A stretch of 64,000 bases of DNA from Bacteriovoracaceae bacterium UBA3083 (lineage in GTDB: Bacteria; Bdellovibrionota; Bacteriovoracia; Bacteriovoracales; Bacteriovoracaceae): contig DFBJ01000009.1 in NCBI GenBank assembly GCA_002366565.1, positions 791,673-855,672 of the forward strand, written 5' to 3'. Shown in pieces: positions 18,951 through 26,271 of the stretch. Every line of letters starts with the position of its first letter. Within the stretch, counting starts at the first letter, position 1. Position numbers and translations under genes: made by a program. The notes below the pieces were generated by a model. That model was not told where the DNA came from and searched no databases. It was given only the letters and a program-made list of their open reading frames with translations.

Positions 18951-19013
18951 TGGGCCAAATCCATTTAACCTAAAGTATTAATATTAGTGACTTATATTAT
19001 AACTAAAAATCGT

Positions 19014-20483
19014 CTAATTAGAATTATTAATATTAAATCTTACCCGAGTCTTGTTGTTGAGTATTTCGTTTTTCTCATCTTCAGCATCAGAGATTGACTC
19101 ATCAATTGAATCTTGTACGTTTTCAACAATGTCATCAAAGTCATTTTGATTAAAATCTGCGTTGGCTACTGCAGGACCCTCTGGCCCGTCTGGTGCCCTC
19201 TGACCGTCTACAGGAGCAAAGTCAGTCGCAACTTCTGGTGCAATAGGCTTATCTAATGGAGCAAGTTGAGGAGGAGCATTCCCACCTGCAGGAACACCTG
19301 CATTACTTACTTTAGTACCATCAGAGTTCACACTAGCTGGCGCTCTATCTAAGTTTTCCGTAGGAACAAATTTCCCGTCTTCGCTTAAAGTGTAATTATC
19401 ATTTTCGTAATGACCTGTTTCTGGATTATATCCACCGAAATCTGCTGGTGGAATATATGTCTCTGTTGCTGCATCAAATACAGAACCTGCTGGAGGTGCA
19501 ACATACTGTGCTGTCGCTAAATCTATGTACCCACCTGCTGGAGGAGCAATTTCTCCAGTCACAGTATTAACAGAACCTTCTGGAGGTGGTGCATCTGCTG
19601 AAACAATTGCCTTTTCTTTCTCTACTTTTTCTACGACTTCAACTGTAGCACTCTTACCAATTACGGCCTCTACCTGATCTGTAACTTTTGCTTTATTTGA
19701 AAAGCCTTTAGCGTCTACGCCAGGAGGAATAACATTTCTAAATTTCTTTTTAGGAGCTTTTGTTTCACCGCTTGCTTGATCTGAAGTTTCTTTTGTCCCG
19801 TCATTTGCTTTCATTGACTCAAGCTGACCAGGGTTAATTTTTATAGGAGTAGTTGCTCTCGATGTTTTTCCAGGAGAAACTCCAGAGAATTGTCCTTTTG
19901 TAACAATAACGGCCGTGTCACTTGATACTACTTTCTCTAAGGCATTTTGAGTTACTTGGACATTCTTAACAGCTTCAGTTATCTGTGCCATTGCTACGGC
20001 ACCTGAGAACGTTACAAGAGCAGTGTTTTCATTTACAGGGTTAAATGTAACCATGAAGTCCGTTCCTCTAACTCCCATGGCCGCAGTTTTTGTTTTAATG
20101 AAAAGTTTTGATTTATCTTTATCTTTATTATCTAGATAGTTCTTTGTAACTTTTGATCTCAATGAACCTTTCATGAGTGTAATGATCCCAGCTTTCTTTC
20201 TTGGAAACTTACTAATCTCCATTTCCGACTTAGGCCCAAGGTTCATCTGGGATTTATCGATAAATAGAAATTTAACGAAAGACTTAGGCTCAGTCTTTAT
20301 AAGAAATCCTTCATTTACCCAAGAACCCTTTTTTAAAGAAACGGTTTCTTTAGTTGTTGGATTAATTGCAACAACTTTACCCTTGAGGATAATAGCCTTG
20401 GCGACACCGCTATTAGCTTGAGCAGCTGTACCTACGCAGAGTAGTAGTGATGTTATAAGAAAGATTTTTTGTAAGAAGTTCAT
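19014..20483 (-). CDS. FecR-domain periplasmic protein with proline-rich repeats
   Basis: A 489-residue protein with a signal peptide (cleavage near AQA, residue 23). Residues about 35-155 match the FecR domain pattern: GSWVNEGFLIKTEPKSFVKFLF, then LMKGSLRSKV and the MGVRGTDFMV strand. This domain is common in envelope signalling and in binding surface polymers. The C-terminal half is low complexity, acidic and Pro/Ala-rich, with four imperfect copies of a roughly 16-residue unit beginning PPAG. It leads the operon with the TPR/barrel and adenylate cyclase genes. A TATAAT hexamer on the minus strand at 20540-20545 may be its promoter. It probably acts as a periplasmic sensor or scaffold. Confidence 0.85.
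   Translation of the reverse strand: MNFLQKIFLITSLLLCVGTAAQANSGVAKAIILKGKVVAINPTTKETVSLKKGSWVNEGFLIKTEPKSFVKFLFIDKSQMNLGPKSEMEISKFPRKKAGIITLMKGSLRSKVTKNYLDNKDKDKSKLFIKTKTAAMGVRGTDFMVTFNPVNENTALVTFSGAVAMAQITEAVKNVQVTQNALEKVVSSDTAVIVTKGQFSGVSPGKTSRATTPIKINPGQLESMKANDGTKETSDQASGETKAPKKKFRNVIPPGVDAKGFSNKAKVTDQVEAVIGKSATVEVVEKVEKEKAIVSADAPPPEGSVNTVTGEIAPPAGGYIDLATAQYVAPPAGSVFDAATETYIPPADFGGYNPETGHYENDNYTLSEDGKFVPTENLDRAPASVNSDGTKVSNAGVPAGGNAPPQLAPLDKPIAPEVATDFAPVDGQRAPDGPEGPAVANADFNQNDFDDIVENVQDSIDESISDAEDEKNEILNNKTRVRFNINNSN
19425..19590 (-). repeat. four imperfect 16-codon PPAG repeats in the FecR gene
   Basis: The encoded units begin PPEGSVN, PPAGGYI, PPAGSVF and PADFGGY and each contains a TxxY- or TGE-like turn. 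They form a proline-rich linker or wall-binding segment. Confidence 0.6.
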
Positions 20484-20608
20484 TTTATGATCCCTAAGTC
20501 TTAATTAAGTTAGGCAATTAGCCCTTCTACTATTCGTCTATTATATCTCTAAACTTGAGGGAGTTTATTTAGGTATGAAAATGAACTTTAACTACTTGAA
20601 AATTGATA

Positions 20609-20641
20609 GGCACAAAAATATCAGCGATAACTTTTTGTGCC
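20609..20641 (-). terminator. terminator after the ArsC-like gene
   Basis: GGCACAAAAA pairs with TTTTTGTGCC around a 13-base loop just downstream of the ArsC-like stop codon. Confidence 0.6.
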
Positions 20642-20654
20642 ATTGAAGTGGTAA

Positions 20655-21002
20655 CTATATAATTTTTCTTAAGTTCTCTGGAGGTCTTCCTATTTCTGCT
20701 TTGTCTCCACTCACAAGAATAGGTCTTTCTAATAATGCTGGGTTCTTAGATATGATATCCGCCCATTGATCATTACTTAAAGTATCACTCTTAGAGTGAC
20801 CTAAGTCTTTAAATAGAGCGTCTTTAACACGTATAAGACCATCAAGTGGCTGTATATTTAATTTTTTGATTAAATCTAAGACTTCACTCTTTGTAAGTCC
20901 TTCTTTTAAGTACTCTTTAATCGTAGGATCTACACCTGAAGTTGAAAGTAGCTCTAGGCCTTGTCTTGATTTACTACATCTTGGATTGTGATAATAAAGC
21001 AT
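20655..21002 (-). CDS. ArsC/Spx-family thioredoxin-fold protein (YfgD-like)
   Basis: A 115-residue protein of the glutaredoxin-like arsenate reductase family. The N-terminal motif NPRCSKSR places the single active-site cysteine at residue 9. The LLERPI segment and the GRPPE near the end are also conserved family elements. The length matches short YfgD-type members rather than the 141-residue plasmid ArsC. True arsenate reductase activity is uncertain: no arsenite pump or ArsR gene is nearby, and family members also act in general thiol chemistry. It is the last gene of a minus-strand operon, eight bases after an outer-membrane protein gene. Confidence 0.88.
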   Translation of the reverse strand: MLYYHNPRCSKSRQGLELLSTSGVDPTIKEYLKEGLTKSEVLDLIKKLNIQPLDGLIRVKDALFKDLGHSKSDTLSNDQWADIISKNPALLERPILVSGDKAEIGRPPENLRKII

Positions 21003-21010
21003 TTCTTCTC

Positions 21011-21733
21011 CTAAAATAAAATAATTCCCATATTAATTGCAATAGATTCTGAAGCCACATCATTTTTGGCACTTGAAGAGCTAAGTATATTTGTATTGGT
21101 ACTATCTGAAGTGTCTACAAGGTAAGACTTTACAGAGTAGAGCCTTATATAACTAATACTGAAATATACTGGATGCATACTCTTAGATGGTAAGTTCTCT
21201 TCAAGTCCAATACCAACACCAAAGCCAATTGAGTCATATGTTAGCTTAAACTTTTTGCCAGCATAGTCTCCACTAGAAGTGAATTCTTTCAATCGGATTG
21301 TTTGTTGAGACCAAATTGGACCTAGACCTGTAGATATTCTCCAGGTGTTTAATGGTGCCCAAGGAATGAAGTATCTGACATTGGGACTAACCATTAAGTT
21401 TTGATAATTTCCACTACCTTCAAAACTATTCTCATTAATTTTGAAAGCAAGGTTTTTAACTTTACCAAAAGTTATACTAGAGCTAGCAGTTAGCTCAAAC
21501 CTTTTCCATCTATAGCCAAAGTGGGTATTAAACCCGAAGCCACCAAAATAGTTCTTACCCTGTATCTCTCTTTCATCGTCATCGTCGTCATCATCATCAT
21601 CTGGGTCTTTTTCAAAAACACCAAGTCTTGTTACAGATATATTTGTTCCGGCCTTAAGAAACATTGTGTCTTCTACAGCAAATGTATAATTGAATGAAAT
21701 TAAGAATGAGATCAGTAAAATATAAACTTTCAT
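21011..21733 (-). CDS. predicted outer-membrane beta-barrel protein with poly-Asp loop
   Basis: A 240-residue protein with a signal peptide (about residues 1-19, ending TFA). The rest has the alternating strand pattern of a small barrel (GGFGFNTHFGYRW, VYFSISYIRLYS) and ends in ILF, an aromatic C-terminus. A loop near residues 44-53 contains nine consecutive aspartates encoded by GAT/GAC codons, which could bind calcium or face the exterior. Its start codon overlaps the stop of the upstream DUF3943 gene by one base, so translation is probably coupled. The function is unknown. Confidence 0.72.
   Translation of the reverse strand: MKVYILLISFLISFNYTFAVEDTMFLKAGTNISVTRLGVFEKDPDDDDDDDDDEREIQGKNYFGGFGFNTHFGYRWKRFELTASSSITFGKVKNLAFKINENSFEGSGNYQNLMVSPNVRYFIPWAPLNTWRISTGLGPIWSQQTIRLKEFTSSGDYAGKKFKLTYDSIGFGVGIGLEENLPSKSMHPVYFSISYIRLYSVKSYLVDTSDSTNTNILSSSSAKNDVASESIAINMGIILF
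21575..21601 (-). repeat. trinucleotide repeat encoding nine aspartates
   Basis: Nine successive GAT/GAC codons form a short in-frame tandem repeat in the outer-membrane protein gene. Changes in copy number would alter loop length without shifting frame. Confidence 0.8.
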
Positions 21734-22392
21734 TAAAAATCCATGTAGAAATTAAGGCCAACTTTATCTTTTCCATTATAAGACGGAGTAAGAATCATTT
21801 TACCTTCGTAAAACCAAAATAGAGTCATTGGATTTATTAAATGCCCTAGAACTTTTCCAAACATATTTCCTGTATTAAGTAAGTACATAGATAGATTCTC
21901 TATTCCAACACCCATCACTGCACCAAGTATTGGTGTTTGATAAAGATCCTGAATACTCGCCGGCTCAGTGTATATTTCAACTGTAAATTCAAAGAGCGTA
22001 CTAGATATAAATGACATTGTGAGAGAGTCAATTCTATTGTAACCATTTGCTCTGTAGTAAAGGTATAGCTGAGAGCCAGATATAGGGTGAACTATCCAAT
22101 TCCAAAATGGTTCATCTTGATCAAATACAAGTTTTCCAAAATTATCTTTATACTTTCTAAAACTTCCTTCATCAAAGAATGTATCAGGTTGAGTCATAGG
22201 GTAGACAAGCCAAGATAGTCCATAAACGATAGAGGTGTGCATAACGTTTTCACGTTGAGTATGATCTCTATCAACATATGTATAATGATATTTCTTTTGT
22301 CTTGTTTCTACATTTTTTGTGTTATCAATTTGACTAGGTTCTATAGCGCTGGCGAATTGAATAGTAATAAGTAAAATAAGGATGTATTTCAT
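21733..22392 (-). CDS. DUF3943-like envelope protein
   Basis: The preferred start is the ATG at 22392, giving 219 residues that begin with a clean signal peptide (MKYILILLITIQFASA). An upstream ATG at 22431 would put 13 polar residues before the signal. The central region, with PFWNWIVHPISGSQLYLYYRANGY and later TPILGAVMGVGIEN in shortened form, follows the conserved pattern of DUF3943 proteins, which are predicted envelope or outer-membrane-associated proteins of unknown role. Several moderately hydrophobic stretches lie in the second half. It is the first gene of the minus-strand operon and is divergent from hemF. Confidence 0.72.
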   Translation of the reverse strand: MKYILILLITIQFASAIEPSQIDNTKNVETRQKKYHYTYVDRDHTQRENVMHTSIVYGLSWLVYPMTQPDTFFDEGSFRKYKDNFGKLVFDQDEPFWNWIVHPISGSQLYLYYRANGYNRIDSLTMSFISSTLFEFTVEIYTEPASIQDLYQTPILGAVMGVGIENLSMYLLNTGNMFGKVLGHLINPMTLFWFYEGKMILTPSYNGKDKVGLNFYMDF

Positions 22393-22469
22393 TAATTGCT
22401 TCTTTATTTGGTTAGTATGATTTGATACCATGCGAACCTCATTTTATAAACATATAATACGGTGTAATA

Positions 22470-23363
22470 ATGTTAGATAATCTTAAGAAAGACTTTGTGG
22501 ACCATGTGCGTCAACTTCAGGATATGATCACTGATGAGATCAAAAAAAGAGATCCGTCTGTTCAAATAATAGAAGATAATTGGAGTCGATTAGACTTTAA
22601 TAAAAATGATGGAGGAGGAGGTATTACTAGGGCCTTCTCTGGGGATATTATTGAAAATGCAGGCGTAAATACTTCGGTTGTATATGGTGCTATTGCACCT
22701 GAGTTTGCAAAGAAGATAGGAAGTACTGATGAGACTATGTGGGCGACAGGTATTTCTTTAATTATCCACCCAAGAAACCCTAAGGTTCCGACTACACATG
22801 CCAACTTTAGAATGATCCAAGCAGGAGATAAGTTCTGGTTTGGTGGTGGAGCAGATTTAACTCCATACTATCCTCATACTGAAGATTTCAAGTACTTTCA
22901 TAAAGTCTGGGCAGATGCTTGTGCGCCATATGGTAATTACGAAGAGTTTAAAGTTAAGTGTGATAATTACTTTGTTAATAAGCATAGAGAAAATGAAATG
23001 AGAGGAATTGGTGGAATATTCTTTGACCATTTGAATACTGGCGAGACTGAAAAAGACTTAGCAATGGTTAAAGACTTATCAAATCATTTTATTGATTCAT
23101 TCTTTCCACTAATGGATAAGAGGTCTGAGGAAGAGTTCACTGAAGAAGATGAAGACTTCCAACTACATAGACGTGGTCGCTACGTTGAGTTCAATCTACT
23201 TCATGATAGAGGGACAATGTTTGGACTTCAGAGTAACGGTAGAACAGACTCTATACTTATTTCCCTGCCGGGGAGAGTAAAGTACAGTTATAAGTATGCT
23301 CCTAAAGAGGGAAGTCCACACTCTGAAATGATGAAATACTATTATCCACAGAAGTGGGTCTAA
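22470..23363 (+). CDS. hemF: oxygen-dependent coproporphyrinogen III oxidase
   Basis: A 297-residue cytoplasmic enzyme that decarboxylates coproporphyrinogen III to protoporphyrinogen IX with oxygen, a late step of haem synthesis. Conserved blocks include NDGGGGITRAF, the HANFRM segment, FGGGADLTPYYP, GGIFFDHL, RRGRYVEFNLLHDRGT and the SLPGRVKY region. The length is essentially that of E. coli HemF (299). A TATAAT-like -10 at about 22455 and a GGTG ribosome site precede the start. Its presence implies an aerobic or microaerobic lifestyle. It appears monocistronic. Confidence 0.97.
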   Translation: MLDNLKKDFVDHVRQLQDMITDEIKKRDPSVQIIEDNWSRLDFNKNDGGGGITRAFSGDIIENAGVNTSVVYGAIAPEFAKKIGSTDETMWATGISLIIHPRNPKVPTTHANFRMIQAGDKFWFGGGADLTPYYPHTEDFKYFHKVWADACAPYGNYEEFKVKCDNYFVNKHRENEMRGIGGIFFDHLNTGETEKDLAMVKDLSNHFIDSFFPLMDKRSEEEFTEEDEDFQLHRRGRYVEFNLLHDRGTMFGLQSNGRTDSILISLPGRVKYSYKYAPKEGSPHSEMMKYYYPQKWV

Positions 23364-23375
23364 ATTAAAGGTTTT

Positions 23376-23407
23376 CCAGTTTGCTCTATATTAAGAGGGC
23401 AGACTGG
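23376..23407 (+). terminator. hairpin after hemF, possible terminator
   Basis: CCAGT-TTGC pairs with GGCA-GACTGG to make a long imperfect stem 13 bases after the hemF stop. No T run follows, so termination is uncertain. Confidence 0.35.
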
Positions 23408-23529
23408 AGAGTATCATTCATAATCTATTAATAATCATATTGTAATATTTTACATGGTGTTACTTCTATAAATATGATTAGTCTTAATCCTAGTGAATTT
23501 AAAGCACAAATATCTTTTCCATATAACCC

Positions 23530-23556
23530 TATAGTTTTACTTAAAAATGCCGATAA
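23530..23556 (+). promoter_or_regulatory. near-perfect sigma-28 (FliA)-type promoter
   Basis: TATAGTTT (23530-23537), an 11-base spacer and GCCGATAA (23549-23556) match the sigma-28 consensus TAAAGTTT-N11-GCCGATAA at 15 of 16 positions. The predicted transcription start is about 20 bases before the GTG at 23583. Confidence 0.8.
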
Positions 23557-23582
23557 AGAGATTGATTCTAAAAAGGTGAATA

Positions 23583-24800
23583 GTGAAAATCTTAAAGGCT
23601 TTATTTACATATCTTCTAATTTTTTCTGCTTTAGGGCAGGAGGATTTTGGTATAAAGGAAAAAGTAGACAGACTTGTAAGTAGAAAAATCACTAACCTCT
23701 ATTCTAAAGAAGTTGTAGATCGAATTAAAAATTATAATAAATTAAGAACAAATCCAAAGAAATACTTTGAGTCTATTGGTATTGCAGATATCGAAATTAG
23801 TGCAATGCTTAAAGTAATGCCTGAACTTAAAACGAAAAGTTTACCCGAATTGATTATCAGAGAATCTGGTATCCTCATTCTAAGAGACAAGGGGAGCGTC
23901 GTAAAATTTAGCTTCAAAAGCCTCGCAGATAGGGAAGTTTATATTAATGGTGTAAAAGTAAAAACACCGAAGATGACAAAGTATAAATTTGGTCAGTACT
24001 TCAGTGACTTTAGTGAGAGTATGTTCCAAGGCTTTAATAAGAAAACATCGTTTGTAAACTTGTTGAATACACTTACGTTCATTCCTACAGTTAATGCAGA
24101 TGAAGGGTCTGATTACCTAAACCTTCCTGATGGTGAGGAAGTCCCTCATTATCAAAGACAAGGTTATAGTCCTAAAGATAAGATTATAGACAACTTATAC
24201 AGTAACGCGAAGTTCAGGCACAATGTCAGACAGACAAGCCAGGTGCTCTTAGCTGGTATAATCGCCCTAGCTAGTGATTTAGAGTTAGATGAGATGGCCA
24301 ACTATGAAAATAAAAAAGTACAACTACCTAAAAACTTAAAAATACTTTATAAGCATATCGATAAGCTTGCTAAGATGTGTGAAGAAGAGCTTCTAAGACC
24401 CGAGTCAAAACTTTTTTCTGAAAATACTGAAGCGACAAGAATGATTACAGCACTAGATAGAATAAATGAAAAACTGAATAGACTAGATTCTATGGGGAAA
24501 GCTTGGTGGAATGAAGTTGATACTCTTGTTTGGACTAGAACTTCATTTCATTTTAATCCTGATGCAAAGTCTTATAATATTTGTCATGTCGAAAGAATCA
24601 AACAAATATATGAAGATAAGAATTTATGTGGAAATATGGAAAAAATTTCTAATTGCCTTATCAAGTATAGATCAACTGGTCGTGTAAGCGATAAAACTCT
24701 AACAGACGATCAAATGGACCTCTTACTGGAAAACCCTCTAGGCAAAGACTATGGTCAGGATGATGTTCTGAAGGCCATTCAATACAATCAACAGAAATAA
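23583..24800 (+). CDS. secreted protein of unknown family, first of paralogous pair
   Basis: A 405-residue protein starting with GTG, preceded by AAAGGTG. Residues 1-18 are a signal peptide (MKILKALFTYLLIFSALG). It is collinear with the next gene's product and shares EDFGIKEKV, NPKKYF, HADEGSDYLNLPD-type and PLGKDYGQ motifs. The C-terminal third has conserved cysteines (YNIC, KNLC and SNC) likely to form disulfides. The protein is rich in Lys, Asp and Glu. No known domain was recognised. The adjacent sigma-28-like promoter suggests expression with flagellar genes, so it may be made by motile cells and exported. Confidence 0.8.
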   Translation: MKILKALFTYLLIFSALGQEDFGIKEKVDRLVSRKITNLYSKEVVDRIKNYNKLRTNPKKYFESIGIADIEISAMLKVMPELKTKSLPELIIRESGILILRDKGSVVKFSFKSLADREVYINGVKVKTPKMTKYKFGQYFSDFSESMFQGFNKKTSFVNLLNTLTFIPTVNADEGSDYLNLPDGEEVPHYQRQGYSPKDKIIDNLYSNAKFRHNVRQTSQVLLAGIIALASDLELDEMANYENKKVQLPKNLKILYKHIDKLAKMCEEELLRPESKLFSENTEATRMITALDRINEKLNRLDSMGKAWWNEVDTLVWTRTSFHFNPDAKSYNICHVERIKQIYEDKNLCGNMEKISNCLIKYRSTGRVSDKTLTDDQMDLLLENPLGKDYGQDDVLKAIQYNQQK

Positions 24801-24812
24801 AGAAATATTGAT

Positions 24813-24839
24813 TAATAAATTTCTTGGCCAATCCGATAA
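24813..24839 (+). promoter_or_regulatory. sigma-28-like promoter with inverted-repeat -10 region
   Basis: TCCGATAA (24832-24839) fits the -10 box at seven of eight positions; the -35 TAATAAAT is poorer. CCGATAAGT is followed after six bases by its inverted copy ACTTATTGG, just upstream of the GAGTGAG ribosome site. Confidence 0.55.
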
Positions 24840-24865
24840 GTAGTTAAACTTATTGGGAGTGAGAA

Positions 24866-26104
24866 ATGAAAGCTTTATTAGTACTGTGCTTATTAGTTTC
24901 AAATATTGTGGCACAAGAAAATTTTGGAATTAAAGAGAAGGTGAATACGTTCACTGAGAATAAGATCAGACATTTACTAGTAAAAGAATTTATGTCTAGG
25001 TTAGAAAAGTTTAAGGATCTAGAAAATAATCCCAAAAAATATTACAAATCACTAGGTTTACATCCAGTAGAGGAGAAGTATCTATTCAAGATATTTCCAA
25101 AAGCTGCAGAGGCAAAACTTCCAAAAATGACATTAAGTAAAACCGGAGAGATTAGGCTTACTTACAATAAACAAGTTGCACACTTTACATTAAAGGACTT
25201 AAAAGACAGACAAGTTCATATTGATGGGAAAACAATTAAACTTCCAAAAAGAGATTTTGAAAACTTTGTTGATTATTATACAGAATTCAATATTAATGTT
25301 TACGATGCATTTAATAAAAAAACAACACGGTTTAATTTTTTAAAAACTCTTCATCTTATAGATTCTGTACATGCTGATGAAGGCTCTGATTACTTAAACC
25401 TCCCAGACTGGGAAGAGGTTCCTCAGTATCAAAGGCAAGGGTGGGATAAGAATGATGCTACACCTAACCTATATAGTGATATGGAGAAGAAAATTGAACG
25501 TAAGTTTGGTAAAAAGGCTGCCTTAGCTATTAGACATAACTATCGACAAACGAAGCAAGTTCTTCTTGCTTCAGTAATGGCCTTAGCTGGTGACTTAGAG
25601 CTAGAAGAAATGGCCAACTACGATAACAAAAAAGTTAATCTACCTAAGAATTTGAAGAAGCTGTATAAGCATATCGATAAAATTGCAAATGTTTGTGATA
25701 AAGAACGAATTGAGACAAATGGTAAATTTAGAAATGGTAGTGATGCAACAAAGATGCTGACAGCGCTAGATTTAGTAAATGAAAAAATAAATAGGCTAAG
25801 TTCTATGGGGAAAGCTTGGTGGCTAGAAGTAGATAATCTTGTTTGGGGAAGAACATCTTTTCATCCTAATCCAGATGGTAAGTCTTATAATATTTGTCTT
25901 GTGAAAAGAATTCAGCAGATTTACTACGATAAGAATCTTTGCAGTAATATGGAAAAGCTGACGAAGTGCCTAGTAGATTTCAGAACTTCAGGTAGAGTAA
26001 GTGAGAACTACTTGAGTGATGAACAAATGGATCTGTTACTCGAAAATCCTCTTGGGAAAGACTATGGACAAGAAGATGTTCTACAATGGATTCAAGAAAA
26101 GTAA
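24866..26104 (+). CDS. secreted protein of unknown family, second of paralogous pair
   Basis: A 412-residue paralogue of the upstream protein. The signal peptide (MKALLVLCLLVSNIVA) is followed by ENFGIKEKV. Long collinear identities include DEGSDYLNLPDWEEVP, QTKQVLLASVMALAGDLEL, SSMGKAWW and MDLLLENPLGKDYGQ. The cysteine pattern near the C-terminus (YNIC, KNLC, TKC) is kept, indicating shared disulfides. The central segment is about ten residues longer than in its sister. Function unknown. It has its own sigma-28-like promoter, so the pair is expressed from separate but similar signals rather than one operon promoter. Confidence 0.8.
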   Translation: MKALLVLCLLVSNIVAQENFGIKEKVNTFTENKIRHLLVKEFMSRLEKFKDLENNPKKYYKSLGLHPVEEKYLFKIFPKAAEAKLPKMTLSKTGEIRLTYNKQVAHFTLKDLKDRQVHIDGKTIKLPKRDFENFVDYYTEFNINVYDAFNKKTTRFNFLKTLHLIDSVHADEGSDYLNLPDWEEVPQYQRQGWDKNDATPNLYSDMEKKIERKFGKKAALAIRHNYRQTKQVLLASVMALAGDLELEEMANYDNKKVNLPKNLKKLYKHIDKIANVCDKERIETNGKFRNGSDATKMLTALDLVNEKINRLSSMGKAWWLEVDNLVWGRTSFHPNPDGKSYNICLVKRIQQIYYDKNLCSNMEKLTKCLVDFRTSGRVSENYLSDEQMDLLLENPLGKDYGQEDVLQWIQEK

Positions 26105-26116
26105 TTATAACAATAG

Positions 26117-26143
26117 GCCAGAGTCATTCGTACTCTGGCTTTT
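26117..26143 (+). terminator. rho-independent terminator
   Basis: GCCAGAGT pairs with ACTCTGGC around a seven-base loop and is followed by TTTTAT, closing the paralogue pair. Confidence 0.85.
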
Positions 26144-26212
26144 ATAAGAATAACTATCTGTTTATATTCAATTTTAATCAACATTTTATTTATCCTATTA
26201 TGAAGATAAAAC

Positions 26213-26240
26213 TAAAGTATTTTACTCCGATATCCGATTG
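26213..26240 (+). promoter_or_regulatory. sigma-28-like promoter
   Basis: TAAAGTAT (26213-26220) and TCCGATTG (26233-26240) are 12 bases apart, matching the sigma-28 consensus at 11 of 16 positions with one extra spacer base. Confidence 0.5.
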
Positions 26241-26271
26241 GAGATAAAAGAGATTTTAAAATAGGTATAAA

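Noticed and set aside
23474..23683. 69-codon plus-strand ORF overlapping the first paralogue gene
   Set aside because: It runs through the sigma-28-like promoter and the signal peptide of 23583 in another frame and has no ribosome site.
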